NCBI RefSeq assembly: GCF_026151205.1
Contig: NC_087079.1
Location: 6,234,169 to 6,298,168, forward strand
Reading direction: 5' to 3'
Source of the DNA: Bolinopsis microptera
Taxonomy: Eukaryota; Ctenophora; Tentaculata; Lobata; Bolinopsidae
DNA: 64,000 nucleotides
Position numbers and translations under genes: made by a program
Shown here: one piece after another, positions 47,464 through 58,628 of the stretch
Position numbering within the stretch: position 1 is the first letter of the stretch
How the letters are laid out: every line of letters begins with the position of its first letter
The notes under the pieces: model-generated
Database searches by the model: none
Told to the model about the DNA's origin: nothing
What the model saw: only the letters and a program-made list of their open reading frames with translations

Positions 47464-47745
47464 CTAGTACATTGTGTATAAAGTTGACAATGTTCCACAA
47501 CTTTGCCAGGCTGCAATATCGGGGTTATGTGAGATGCCGCACCATGCTGTCGGGAGCTGTTTGGGGAAAGCGTGGCAGGAGATCTCCTGGATGTTATAAA
47601 TGTCCGCATAGGGAAGGATCGTTGTTAGGAATTTGTATGCGACGTGTCCTGCGCAAAATATCTTATAGTTTGCCAGGGAGTAAATGATGCCAATGTGAGA
47701 GTAGTAGTCTAGAGAACCATCTACTAAAAGCGATCTCACTCTAGT
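47464..47745 (-). pseudogene. 91-codon frame of unknown function, left arm
   Basis: An open minus-strand frame with no ATG near its start, so a fragment or exon. It contains VDGSLDYYSHIGIIYS, a Cys/His-rich middle (CAGH) and AWCGISHNPDIAAW near the end. The composition looks protein-like and the frame is preserved in both arms (49687-49968 in the other), but the arms are too alike for that to be evidence of selection. I do not recognise the family. Located where a normal Polinton might have other genes, pointing opposite to the polymerase. Confidence 0.35.
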
Positions 47746-47883
47746 TCAGAATAGGATGGGAACATAGCTGGAAGAGAGACAAAACGCTTACGTACGGGAG
47801 CCAAATCCCAGACAGATAAGTGACGATGTAGCACATATTGGAAAAAGTTAAATAGACTTCAGAATAGGAAATTTAACGAGAGA

Positions 47884-48706
47884 GAAAAGTTTGGTGAAGC
47901 TTTCTTCAAACTTCTGAACAATGCTCTCTTCGGGAAGAGTATGGAGTCGGTGAGGCTTAGAGTGAACATCAGACTGATACGGAACGGTAGGCAACATCGC
48001 TTTCAGACTAGTAAACCTGGAATCAAGAGGATTTGCATTTTCTCTGATAAACTGGTTGGACTAGAACTTGTTAAGCCTGTTATCGTGTTAGATAAACCGA
48101 TTTATTTAGGAGCAGCTATTTAGACTTGACCAAATTGTTAATGTATAGGTTCTGGTACGATGTCCTCAAGGTTAAATATAGTAGCATTAAACTATGTTTT
48201 ACGGATACAGATGGTTTCTTATATTGGGTTGAAACTGCCGATCTGCATAAAGACTATCAGGATATGGCCACTCATTTTGACATTAGTAGTTACCCTACTG
48301 ATCACCCTCTATTTGATTTAACTAACAAGACAGTACCGCGTTTAATGAAAGATGAATTTGCAGGTAAATTTGCCTCTGAGTTTGTAGGATTAAGAAGTAA
48401 ATTATATAGCTGTAAAGTTCATGAAGCTGTTGGTATGATGGCCGCAGCAGGGGTTAAATATAGAGTAGCTAGACGTCACTTATTACATGAGAAATATAAA
48501 AGTGTTTTGTTCGGTGGAGAGGAAGTGAGGGTTAACCAAACCGCACTTAGAAGTTAAAATCATACAATGTATACTATTAAGCAGAGGAAATGTGCACTTT
48601 CTGCCATTGATAATAAGAGATATATTTTGCCAGATTTAGTTACCACTAGAGCTTTAAGACATTGCCTTAACCAGCCTGAACTAGACTGTGACATTGATTT
48701 TGTTTA
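47884..48706 (+). pseudogene. polB: Third, diverged polymerase 3' end in the central loop
   Basis: Starts abruptly inside motif B (KFGEAFFKLLNNALFGK) exactly where the left arm ends, and continues through motif C, here TDTDG rather than TDTDS, and the thumb-like C-terminus. It differs from the arm copies by many substitutions, with a stop and frameshift near 48121. So the loop contains a second, older lineage of the same gene segment in tandem with the left arm's copy (offset about 2.08 kb). Not functional. Confidence 0.85.
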
Positions 48707-48889
48707 AGTTTTAAGATGTTATGCTTTGTGATTGTTGATTAACTTATTTGTTTGTTTTTTAAATTGTAAAATTTCATAATTTTATTACATTGTATATCAT
48801 TTCAGCTTTATTTATAAGATTTTTAAACTGCATCAGTTTATCCTTTAATTTGTTTATATTTTATTCTCTGCGATTTTGAAATGTTCACA

Positions 48890-49205
48890 ATTGCTTTTAA
48901 TTATTCCTGTGGAATTACTTTATTAGATTAAATATTCTCAACTATTCGTATTTACCTTTATTTATTCCTGTGGAATTAATTTATCAGATAAAATATTCCG
49001 TGCGATTTTTTAAAATGATCACAATTGCCTTTAATTATTCCTGTAGAATTAATTTATTAGATAAAATATTCTCAACTATTCCACAAAGAATCATTGATAA
49101 TGTCAAATAAATGCAAGAAACTTGATTTGTTTCGTTTAATATAAATTCTCAACTATTCCACAAAGAATCATTGATAATGTCAAATAAATGCAAGAAACTT
49201 AATTT
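48890..49205. repeat. 31-bp dyad repeats and a 61-bp tandem pair in the loop
   Basis: About four dyad repeat copies (48890-49080), then ctcaactattccacaaagaat followed by about 40 more bases, repeated in tandem (about 49072 and 49146), leading into the stop codon of the 129-aa ORF. Confidence 0.8.
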
Positions 49206-49538
49206 GTTTCGTTTAATATAAATCCTAACCTTATTTACAAGTGACTTAACCATAGTGCGTTCATCCTCTGATAAAGCTATGCGTTGAGGTTGTGTGATTG
49301 GAATAACCCCATAAGTTAATTCTAGAAATAGACGCCGTAAATCATCAATATGTTTTCTGTTGGAAAGTATCCTTGAAAGTTTTCCATCTTCAATCAGAGT
49401 CCTAATCTCATTAAACTGAGTGATAGTTACACTGTTGATAACTGCCTGATTTATTTTGGTCATAGCTACATCTCCATCAACGGTCAAATCATTAAGCTGT
49501 TCCTCTATTTTTGAAAACATGTCAAACTGTTTTTTCAT
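49149..49538 (-). CDS. 129-aa ORF in the central loop, unknown
   Basis: Runs from a true ATG at 49536-49538, two bases inside the loop, to a stop at 49149. The protein is predicted helical and mixed-charge, with a Lys/Arg-rich C-terminal half (MVKSLVNKVRIYIKRNKL). The only unbroken ATG-started frame unique to the loop. I do not recognise it. Since the start abuts the arm boundary, the true N-terminus may have been cut off by the rearrangement: the frame upstream in the right arm is open for only a few codons. Candidate for a truncated structural or accessory Polinton gene, with little support. Confidence 0.4.
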   Translation of the reverse strand: MKKQFDMFSKIEEQLNDLTVDGDVAMTKINQAVINSVTITQFNEIRTLIEDGKLSRILSNRKHIDDLRRLFLELTYGVIPITQPQRIALSEDERTMVKSLVNKVRIYIKRNKLSFLHLFDIINDSLWNS

Positions 49539-49686
49539 AAAACTTTTCCCTCTCGTTAAATTTCCTATTCTGAAGTCTATTTAACTTTTTCCAATATGTG
49601 CTACTTCGTCACTTATCTGTCTGGGATTTGGCTCCCGTACGTAAGCGTTTTGTCTCTCTTCCAGCTATGTTCCCATCCTATTCTGA

Positions 49687-49968
49687 ACTAGAGTGAGATC
49701 GCTTTTAGTAGATGGTTCTCTAGACTACTACTCTCACATTGGCATCATTTACTCCCTGGCAAACTATAAGATATTTTGCGCAGGACACGTCGCATACAAA
49801 TTCCTAACAACGATCCTTCCCTATGCGGACATTTATAACATCCAGGAGATCTCCTGCCACGCTTTCCCCAAACAGCTCCCGACAGCATGGTGCGGCATCT
49901 CACATAACCCCGATATTGCAGCCTGGCAAAGTTGTGGAACATTGTCAACTTTATACACAATGTACTAG
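49687..49968 (+). pseudogene. 91-codon frame of unknown function, right arm
   Basis: Mirror copy of 47464-47745 with the same sequence features: no ATG near the start, VDGSLDYYSHIGIIYS and AWCGISHNPDIAAW. Directed outward from the centre. Confidence 0.35.
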
Positions 49969-50156
49969 AGACTGATATGTGATATTTTTTAGTTGCCGTT
50001 AATATTTATGATGTTATATATTTTGATTTTCAATTATCTTAAAATTTGTATTTCTTGTTATACAATAAAACAACAATGTCTAGAACCGTTTTTAAAAGAA
50101 ACAGTTTGGAAATTTCCTAGTTAACTCCCTTATGCAAATAATCTAAAGTAAAATCT

Positions 50157-50582
50157 CGAAATAAGTTAAATAAATTTCACGGGAATAATTAAAGGTAAAT
50201 GTGAATAGTTGAAAATATTTTATCTAATAAATTAATTCTACAGGAATAATTAAAGGCAATTGTGATCATTTAAAAAATCGCACGGAATATTTTATCTGAT
50301 AAATTAATTCCGCCGGAAGAAATAAAGGTAAATGTGAATAGTTGAAAATATTTTATCTAATAAATTAATTCCACAGGAATAATTAAAGGTATTTGTGAAC
50401 ATTTTGAAAATCGCACGGAATATTTTATCTGATAAATTAATTCCGCCGGAATATTTTTTCTGATAAATTAATTCCGCCGGAATATTTTATCTGATAAATT
50501 AATTCCGCCGGAATATTTTATCTGATAGATTAATTCCGCCGGAATAAATAACTTAGGTAAATGCGAATAGTTGAGAATATTT
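50157..50582. repeat. 31-bp dyad repeats, cluster C' (right arm)
   Basis: Mirror of 46850-47275. Confidence 0.9.
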
Positions 50583-50805
50583 AATCTAACAAATTAATTC
50601 CATAGGAATAATTCAAGGCAATTGTGAACATATCAAAATCGCAGAGAATAAAATATAAACAAATTAAAAGTTAAACTGATGCAATTTAAAAATCATATAA
50701 ATAAAGCTGAAATGATATACAATCTAATAAAATTATGAAATTTTACAATTTAAAAAACAAACAAATAAGTTAATCAACAATCACAAAGCATAACATCTTA
50801 AAACT

Positions 50806-53005
50806 TAAACAAAATCAATGTCACAGTCTAGTTCAGGCTGGTTAAGGCAATGTCTTAAAGCTCTAGTGGTGACTAAGTCTGGTAAAATATATCTCTTATT
50901 ATCAATGGCAGAAAGTGTACATTTCCTCTGCTTAATAGTATACATTGTATGATTTTAACTTCTTAGTGCGGTTTGGTTAACCCTCACTTCCTCTCCACCG
51001 AACAAAACACTTTTATATTTCTCATGTAATAAGTGACGCCTAGCTACTTTATGTTTAACCCCTGCTGTGGCCATCTTACCATCAGCTTCATGATCTTTAC
51101 AGTTATATAATTTACTTCTTAATCCACAAAACTCAGAGGCAAACTTACCCGCAAATTCATCTTTCACTAAGCCCGGTACTGCCTTGTTAGTTAAATCAAA
51201 TAGGGGGTGCTCAGTAGGGTAAATACTAGTGCCGAAATGACTGGCCATATCCTGATAGTCTTTATGCAGATCGGCAGTTTCAACCCAATATAAGAAACTA
51301 TCTGTATCCGTAATACATAATTTAATGTTACTATATTTAACCTTGAGGGCATCGTACCAGAATCTATACATTAACAATTTTGACAAGTTTAAAATAGCTG
51401 CTCCTAAATAAATCGGCTTATCTAACACGATAACAGGCTTTACAAGTTCTAGTCCAACCAGTTTATCAGAGAAAATGCAAAACCTCTTGAATCCAGGTTT
51501 ACTAGTCTGAAAGCGATGTTGCCTGCCGTTCCGTATCAGTCTGATGTTCACTCTAAGTCTCACCGACTCCATACTCTTCCCGAAGAAGGCATTGTTCAGT
51601 AGTTTGAAGAAAGCTTTACCAAACTCTGAAGTAGACTCCTGTCGTTTTTTGGCGTTAAATGCAATGTACTTCCTTAACCAATCAGACCGCTTAAATTCTA
51701 TAACTCTATGAATCTTGGTAGAAACACCGCTGATTGAAATGTAATACTGCAATGCTGCTACGTACATGAATCTTATGCTTAATCTTAGGAAAGAGGTTTG
51801 GAGCAAGCTTCTTAGAAGGATCAACGGAGTTTACCCCCTCTCCTCTCCATTGCCTTACGAGTTGCATTTGATACCATACTATCCTGTACCACCAGAGATT
51901 CAGGGAATAGAGGTAGATCGTTGAATTTTTTCGTGATCCTCGGGTTTCATATCTGTAATAATTACACTTGAAAAAGTAAGCCACGTCACCATTCGGATCC
52001 CAAGCCATGATGTCGTCGATGGTGAGAAGTTTACCCGGTTTCTGCCACTTGTAGCCCGATATAGGAAGCTTCTCATGACACATATCCCATCCGTACACGT
52101 TGTTTGCGTCTATATAGGAAAAGTAGCTTTCAGGTTTAGAAGGATCAAAGTCTGGAAGATTATGATTGTTAGCCTTAGCATAGCGATGAGTAATGTTGCT
52201 AATGCCACCACGGATAGCCTGCTCGATAAAATTATACATTTCCTGATCATCCAATCATTCTAGCTCTACCTCAGTATACTTTAATCCTGCATCTCATGTT
52301 AGACCTGGTGCAGTGTAATAATGAACAGGATCAAGATCATAAGAATTTATACACTCTGTCCTATACTGTTGTAGCACTGAGTCGAGGAGTAGGACATCAG
52401 AGGCTATGTAGAGATATACCAGATCCTCGAGACTCTCCAAACCAAACACCTCCCAGACTTTCTGCACATGAGCATAGTCCTCCTCCGAGCAGGGTTCATC
52501 GTTCAGGTCATTGAAGAAAGCCGTAATAGGAGTTAGTTCAGACTCCTCAAGGGTCTCGAAGGTCTTGAAGTAGGAGTATGAGTACACCCCTTTGCGAAGA
52601 AGAAGCTCCAGTTTCTCAGGCTCCACAGAACCAAACTTCTGCTGAAGGAAGTCTTCGACAGGTCCTGACGAATGAAGATTAGACACAAGTTTCTCTAGAG
52701 AGGAGTTGAGGTGAGCACATGAGTCAATGAATCTGAACTTTTTAGTGCTGAATGCTGTATATGTTTCCATAGCCTTGGCGATAACATAGATATCCCTAGG
52801 ATCATCAACACGATCTGCAATACCTCCAATAACCATGTGTGAGTCGTATCCTTTAAGATTGTGAAAGAAAATGGGTAAATACTTTGGTGTTTGACGTTCT
52901 AGGTTGCATGGTGGATGAGTGTAACCTAAAACTTTACAGTGTAGTGACAGTGATCGAGATGTTTATCTTTAATAAGTTTACATTTGCAAATAACACAATT
53001 TGGAT
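50806..53005 (-). pseudogene. polB: Protein-primed family B DNA polymerase, broken, right arm
   Basis: Mirror copy of the left-arm gene with the same motifs (zinc module, FHNLKGYD, YIASD, IDANNVYG, LLNNAFFGK, TDTDS) and the same lesions, including both in-frame TGA codons (52294-52296 and 52255-52257). It differs by lacking one T near 51955, which shifts the frame after the motif A region differently from the left arm, and by one Pro/Ser codon difference at about 51923. Also not functional. Transcription would run from the outer end toward the centre, convergent with the left-arm copy. Confidence 0.88.
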
Positions 53006-53019
53006 TAGCGATAATCTTA

Positions 53020-53390
53020 ACTATTCGCATTTTCCTTTATTAATTCCGGCGGAATTAATTTATCAGATAAAATATTCCGGCGGAATTAATTTATCAAATA
53101 AAATATTCCGGCGGAATTAATTTATCAGATAAAATATTCCGGCGGAATTAATTTATCAAATAAAATATTCTGGCGGAATTAATTTGTCAGATAAAATATT
53201 CCGTGCGATTTTTAAAATGTTCACAATTGCCTTTAATTATTCCTGTGGAATTAATTTATTAGATAAAGTATTCTCAACTATTCGCATTTACCTTTATTTA
53301 TTCCGGCGGAATTAATTTATCAGTTAAAATATTCCGAGCGATTTTTAAAAGGTTCACAATTGCCTTTAATTATTCCTGTGGAAATAATTT
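53020..53390. repeat. 31-bp dyad repeats, cluster B' (right arm)
   Basis: Mirror of 44040-44410. Confidence 0.9.
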
Positions 53391-53570
53391 ATTAGATAAA
53401 ATATTATCCATTCCCATCTCTAATGGTATCATCTCGCTATCAAACGTTTTAGCTACGATGTCTCCGGTGACCATCTTGCTGAGGTTTACTTTCAATTCCA
53501 AATTGAACTTTATACCAGTTCCATGATTATATTCAATAATATCAGTCAATCTGGGAAACGATTTCTTCAA
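53370..53570 (-). pseudogene. Possible polymerase N-terminal fragment, right arm
   Basis: Mirror of 43860-44060, identical frame; same tentative interpretation. Confidence 0.3.
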
Positions 53571-53579
53571 AGCTCCTTG

Positions 53580-53694
53580 ATATTGAATTTGTTTAAGTTT
53601 TAAGATGTTATGCTTTGTGATTGTTGATTAACTTATTTGTTTAAAAACTGCATCAGTTTAACTTTTAATTTGTTTATATTTTATTCTCTGCGAT
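53580..53694 (+). repeat. Inverted copy of the polymerase 3' end segment, right arm
   Basis: Mirror of 43736-43850; inverted relative to 50630-50818. Confidence 0.85.
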
Positions 53695-53729
53695 TTTAAA
53701 ATGTTCACAATTGCCTTTAATTATTCCTG

Positions 53730-54005
53730 TGGAAATAATTTATTAGATAAAATATTCTTAACTGATCGTATTTACCTTTGTTTATTCCGACGGAATTAAT
53801 TTATCAGATAAAATATTCCGGCGGAATTAATTTATCAGATAAAATATTCCGGCGGAATTAATTTATCAGTTAAAATATTCCGGCGGAAATAATTTATCAG
53901 ATAAAATATTCCGGCGGAATTAATTTATCAGTTAAAATATTCCGTGCGATTTTTAAAATGGTCACAATTACCTTTAATTATTCCGGCGGAATTAATTTAT
54001 CAGTT
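53730..54005. repeat. 31-bp dyad repeats, cluster A' (right arm)
   Basis: Mirror of 43425-43700. Confidence 0.9.
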
Positions 54006-54698
54006 AAAATATTCCGTACGAAATAATCCATCTATGGCCGTGATACTGGTTACCGTCTGGTTTCCCAAGGAACTCTCTTCAGCTGTCTCACTTGTCTCCA
54101 CTCTAGGTCTCACGTTCCTGGCTGTCGCGCTACTATCAGGTCTTCTGCAGATCGTCTCATGCTCCAATCTAAGCTCCCGACTCTGGAAAAACAAACTACA
54201 TACCCGACATGGGAAAAGATCCCCCTCACATACCAAACGATGAGTCACCAAATCATCAGGATGAGTAAGGCAAACTGTAAACCACTTACCCTTACCACAT
54301 GCTTCCACATGTCTCTTAAAATTCCGTACATACCATTTCTGACACACCGGGCACTGATGACCTGGATCCCTTATCTGTCTGAGGTTTAAATAATAAGAGG
54401 TAGTATCTATTCTATCGAACACGCCTACACATGCCGCATCCATCACGGCAAGCTCCAGTTGAGCATCAATACTACTCCTCAAGGTAAGATCAATCATCTC
54501 CTGTTTAAACTGATGAACGTACAAGGGACTGGACACATAGCGGTTACCATTCGAGGCAGTCACAGTCAAAAGTGCTTTAATAGGATAGTTATCCCGAGCA
54601 CGCCAAATAGACTTGGAAACCTCCGCAAGGGCTGAATCATATTCACCACTGAACTTAAAGTCCGTAGAAGGACCGAAATGACAAGGGCTCTTTGTCAT
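54000..54698 (-). CDS. Zinc-finger protein of the Polinton-like element, right arm
   Basis: Identical 232-aa frame to the left-arm ORF, from the ATG at 54698. The three C2HC-like units are unchanged. A TATA-like word lies at 54810-54817. See 42732-43430 for residue positions. This is the only sizeable unbroken frame in the arms, so it is the part most likely still able to make a protein, from two divergent-facing copies. Confidence 0.6.
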   Translation of the reverse strand: MTKSPCHFGPSTDFKFSGEYDSALAEVSKSIWRARDNYPIKALLTVTASNGNRYVSSPLYVHQFKQEMIDLTLRSSIDAQLELAVMDAACVGVFDRIDTTSYYLNLRQIRDPGHQCPVCQKWYVRNFKRHVEACGKGKWFTVCLTHPDDLVTHRLVCEGDLFPCRVCSLFFQSRELRLEHETICRRPDSSATARNVRPRVETSETAEESSLGNQTVTSITAIDGLFRTEYFN

Positions 54699-55084
54699 AG
54701 CGACCAAAGGGGAAATAATCTGACAATCGGTTGTTTCAAGATTTGATAATTCAAGCAGCGAATTCAATCAAATTAGCAAATAGATAATGTCAACTGCAAA
54801 ATTTTTGGTTTATATAACACATCCTCTATCAGCACCGAATATCCAGTATCAATTAACACCCTGCACGGATGTTAATTGAAGTGTTAATTGATATCCCGAT
54901 CGGCTTGTCAGACTACCGGTCATGTCCTCATGTAATTAGTTCCGGGGCCAGAGTGAAAAAATATCGACTAGTCTTCCTGATTGGCTTGTCAGACTGCCAG
55001 TCATATCTTCAAGTGAAACTATTTTACTTATCTAGAGCACAGCACAGACATTATTAGGAATATAATTGCACACAGCTAAAGTTT

Positions 55085-55565
55085 GCTAGGGTTACTACAC
55101 CCGGACAGCTCACTCAATCCAGCTACCTAGTATAAATTTCAAGGCCACACTTCCTGCATATATCCTATATAACCCGGAACTATACAGCAAATATTTTGAG
55201 AATATACTTTCCCATTCTAGCTAGGGTTGACTAGGGTTACTACACCCGGACAGCTCACTCAATCCAGCTACCTAGTATAAATTTCAAGGCCACACTTCCT
55301 GCATATATCCTATATAACCCGGAACTATACAGCAAATATTTTGAGAATATACTTTCCCATTCTAGCTAGGGTTGACTAGGGTTACTACACCCGGAAAGCT
55401 CACTCAATCCAGCTACCTAGTATAAATTTCAAGGCCACACTTCCTGCACATATCCTATATAACCCGGAACTATACAGCAAATATTTTGAGAATATACATT
55501 CCCATTCTAGCTAGGGTTGACTAGGGTTACCACACCCGGAAAGCTCACTCAATCCAGCTACCTAG
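55085..55565. repeat. 145-bp subterminal repeats, right arm
   Basis: Mirror of 41865-42345. Confidence 0.93.
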
Positions 55566-55693
55566 GGTTAACCAGGAAACTAATTACACCCTTTTTTACA
55601 CACAAATTTATATGTCAGATTTTCAAACCGCCCTATTTCCGCCTGAAATCCACTGTTCTCGAAATGAGTCTGGCCCGGCATAGTCATACTACT

Positions 55694-55699
55694 CATAAA
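55694..55699. repeat. 6-bp target duplication CATAAA (right)
   Basis: Partner of 41731-41736. Confidence 0.85.
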
Positions 55700-57541
55700 G
55701 TTCACAAATGCTATAATACTAAGTTTGAATAAATTACTTATATTTATTATCGATTATCACTACGCACTAAAGATAAGATGACACTGCATATAATTATTGC
55801 TGAGAGTAACGTAGCCCGGTAGCCTGTTGCACCTGTGCCACGAGATCCTTTCACTAAGATGCAGACTGTGGTTCCTTCAACAAATTCTTCGCAGCACATT
55901 TTTGTGCCAACGGTTATTTTTCAGTGCCAAGAATCGCTGGAATTGCCAGCATATTGTTATGGCACCTGGCTCCAAGAAAAGTGAAATGTTTGGGTTCAAG
56001 AAAAGTGAAATGTTTGGGTTCAAGAAAAGTGAAATGTTTCCCTCACAACTCACGAACTGTTCATCTAGAATTGTTTTTAATTCTCCATATTATTATCTTA
56101 TTATGGAGCCACCGGCTACACCTGGTTAAAACTTAAAACGCTTCCATCCCATTACATAATACTGGATATTACAATTCCCTCCAGCCTCTCTAGGGTTGTT
56201 AGATGTACTTTATCCAGATATTCACTAACATTGGTCACATCCTTCATTGCAACAGGTAGTTGATACGGCCAGTTGCTGGTTGGTGGTACCAAATTAGGGT
56301 TTTAAAAACCGCTGCAGCGATTATTATTAGTGATAGATGTGCAATATCCGATGACGTCATGATTTAACGTGACGTCAGAATTTAACGTGACGTCAGAATT
56401 TAACGTCAGTTCAACCGTCACGCTTGTAAATCGTAACAGATGTTGAATGAAGCGTCTTTGAAGTTACCAGACCCATTGTTCAACTTGCCAATTAGTTTTG
56501 TAGGCGAGGTATTAGGCTCATCTCTACGAATATGACGGTTTAAGCCCCAAATTCAATTGCTTTTGAAGCTTTAGAGTTTCCAAATTTGAGTCGTTCTACA
56601 GCTAGGTTCTGTATTTGTTGTTCTCGTCTCTTCCGTTTTAGTAAAACTGGAATTTTTCATGATTTTGGGTCATGACTCCATCATTGTTTGGAATTAAGAT
56701 TTTGTTGAAGGTATGTCTTACTCTCTCAGCTATAAAGGATCACTTATGCCTAATGACTATGGTCATTAATGGTCACTTATGGTACTATTAAGGTACGAAC
56801 GTCTAGTCTCATCGTGTATTTTCGTACCATTTTGACACTCAAATATTGGAACATGTTCATCATATATTGCATATTGTTTTTTCATGTTTCAATCAACGAA
56901 CAAACTAAAAAATGCACTAGATTAGGAATATGGCTGCTTTAAACGAGATACAATTGCAATATGATGCCACGGAATGGTTAGTTAAAGGCATAAGTGTCTG
57001 AAATAAAGGTTAAGCGTTTAAGAAATAACCTTCTCTGTTTAATGTTTAAGTGACTCACCTCCTTACTCAGTTTATTTGTCTAAAAAGCGCCATTTTTTGC
57101 CTAATATAGCCAACATATAACATGACGAGCAAGTAGGATGACGTCACAACACATGCCCAAATATGGGCATCAAAAGCTCTTCGTACAGGAGAGTTCCAAT
57201 GTTGCTGACAGTTACCAATTGTTTCTATTCATGATTATCCGGCTAGTTTTCTAAACAGTTCACAGCTGGCACCAAGAGCTGTTTAACTTTAACATCCAGG
57301 TGCTTCTAATATGTTATACTTAACCGTTTTTATCTCGCAGTCACATCTAATAGCTTTCCTTTGTTACTCCTAGGAACAGTTTGTTTTGGTGTTGGGGACG
57401 TCGATCACAAGAAAGTAAGAAAAAACAATGAAATTTGAAAAGCACGCACAACATTTCCTCATTTCCAAAGTAGTACTTTAGTGTGCCGACTAATAAAGTA
57501 GTTAGGTTGTGTTGCTGTATTTAGTATAAGTAGAGGGCTCC
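55700..57541. other. Non-coding right flank with short tandem repeats
   Basis: No gene recognised. A 24-bp unit (gtgaaatgtttgggttcaag) is repeated about three times at 55979-56040, and a 20-bp unit containing gtgacgtcagaatttaac is repeated at about 56360-56406. Small frames here are featureless. Confidence 0.45.
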
Positions 57542-58628
57542 GGGCCATGCTGAGGGGTTGCCTGATCATTCCTGACTCCTAGCCTTCTCCTTTGGGCCAT
57601 GCTGAGGGGTTGCCTGATAATTCCTGACTCCTAGCCTTCTCCTTTGGGCCATGCTGAGGGGTTGCCTGATCATTCCTGACTCCAAGCCTTTTCCTTTGGG
57701 CCATGCTGAGGGGTTGCCTGATCATTCCTGACTCATAGCCTTTTCCTGTGGGCCATGCTGAGGGGTTGCCTGATCATTCCTGACTCCTAGCCTTTTCCTG
57801 TGGGCCATGTTGAGGGGTTGCCTGATCATTCCTGACTCCTAGCCTTCTCCTTCGGGCCATGCTGAGGGGTTGCCTGATCATTCCTGACTCCTAGCCCTTT
57901 CCTTCGGGCCATACTGAGGGGTTGCCTGATCATTCCTGACTCCTAGCCTTCTCCTTTGGGCCATGCTGAGGGGTTGCCTGATAATTCCTGACTCCTAGCC
58001 TTCTCCTTTGGGCCATGCTGAGGGGTTGCCTGATCATTCCTGACTCCTAGCATTCTCCTTCGGGCCATGTTGAGGGGTTGCCTGATCATTCCTGACTCCT
58101 AGCCTTTTCCTTCGGGCCATGCTGAGGGGTTGCCTGATCATTCCTGACTCCTAGCATTCTCCTTCGGGCCATGCTGAGGGGTTGCCTGATCATTCCTGAC
58201 TCCTAGCCTTCTCCTTCGGGCCATGCTGAGGGGTTGCCTGATCATTCCTGACTCCTAGCCTTTTCCTTCGGGCCATACTGAGGGGTTGCCTGATCATTCC
58301 TGACTCCTAGCCTTCTCCTTCGGGCCATGTTGAGGGGTTGCCTGATCATTCCTGACTCCTAGCCTTCTCCTTCGGGCCATGCTGAGGGGTTGCCTGATCA
58401 TTCCTGACTCCTAGCCTTCTCCTTCGGGCCATGCTGAGGGGTTGCCTGATCATTCCTGACTCCTAGCCTTTTCCTTCGGGCCATGCTGAGGGGTTGCCTG
58501 ATCATTCCTGACTCCTAGCATTCTCCTTCGGGCCATGCTGAGGGGTTGCCTGATAATTCCTGACTCCTAGCCTTCTCCTTCGGGCCATGCTGAGGGGTTG
58601 CCTGATCATTCCTGACTCCTAGCATTCT
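57542..58628. repeat. 52-bp minisatellite, about 21 copies
   Basis: Unit begins gggccatgctgaggggttgc and ends with a variable cattctcctt/ccttttcctt. Copies are over 90% alike. The period is not a multiple of three. Confidence 0.97.

Larger units (their letters stand above)
41737..55693. mobile_element. Polinton/Maverick-like element, giant palindrome
   Basis: Left arm 41737-47892 and right arm 49540-55693 are inverted copies (about 6,155 bp each) around a 1,647-bp loop. Coordinates mirror at a constant sum of 97430 at the outer ends, rising to 97432 near the centre, so only two net single-base indels separate the arms; I also saw a handful of substitutions. The termini begin AGTAGTATGAC and the element is flanked by CATAAA on both sides; AG ends and 6-bp duplications are the hallmarks described for Polintons, as is a protein-primed DNA polymerase B. 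Normal Polintons are 15-20 kb with terminal repeats usually well under 2 kb and carry integrase, ATPase, protease and capsid genes, none recognised here. I infer a defective, self-complementary derivative. Confidence 0.85.
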
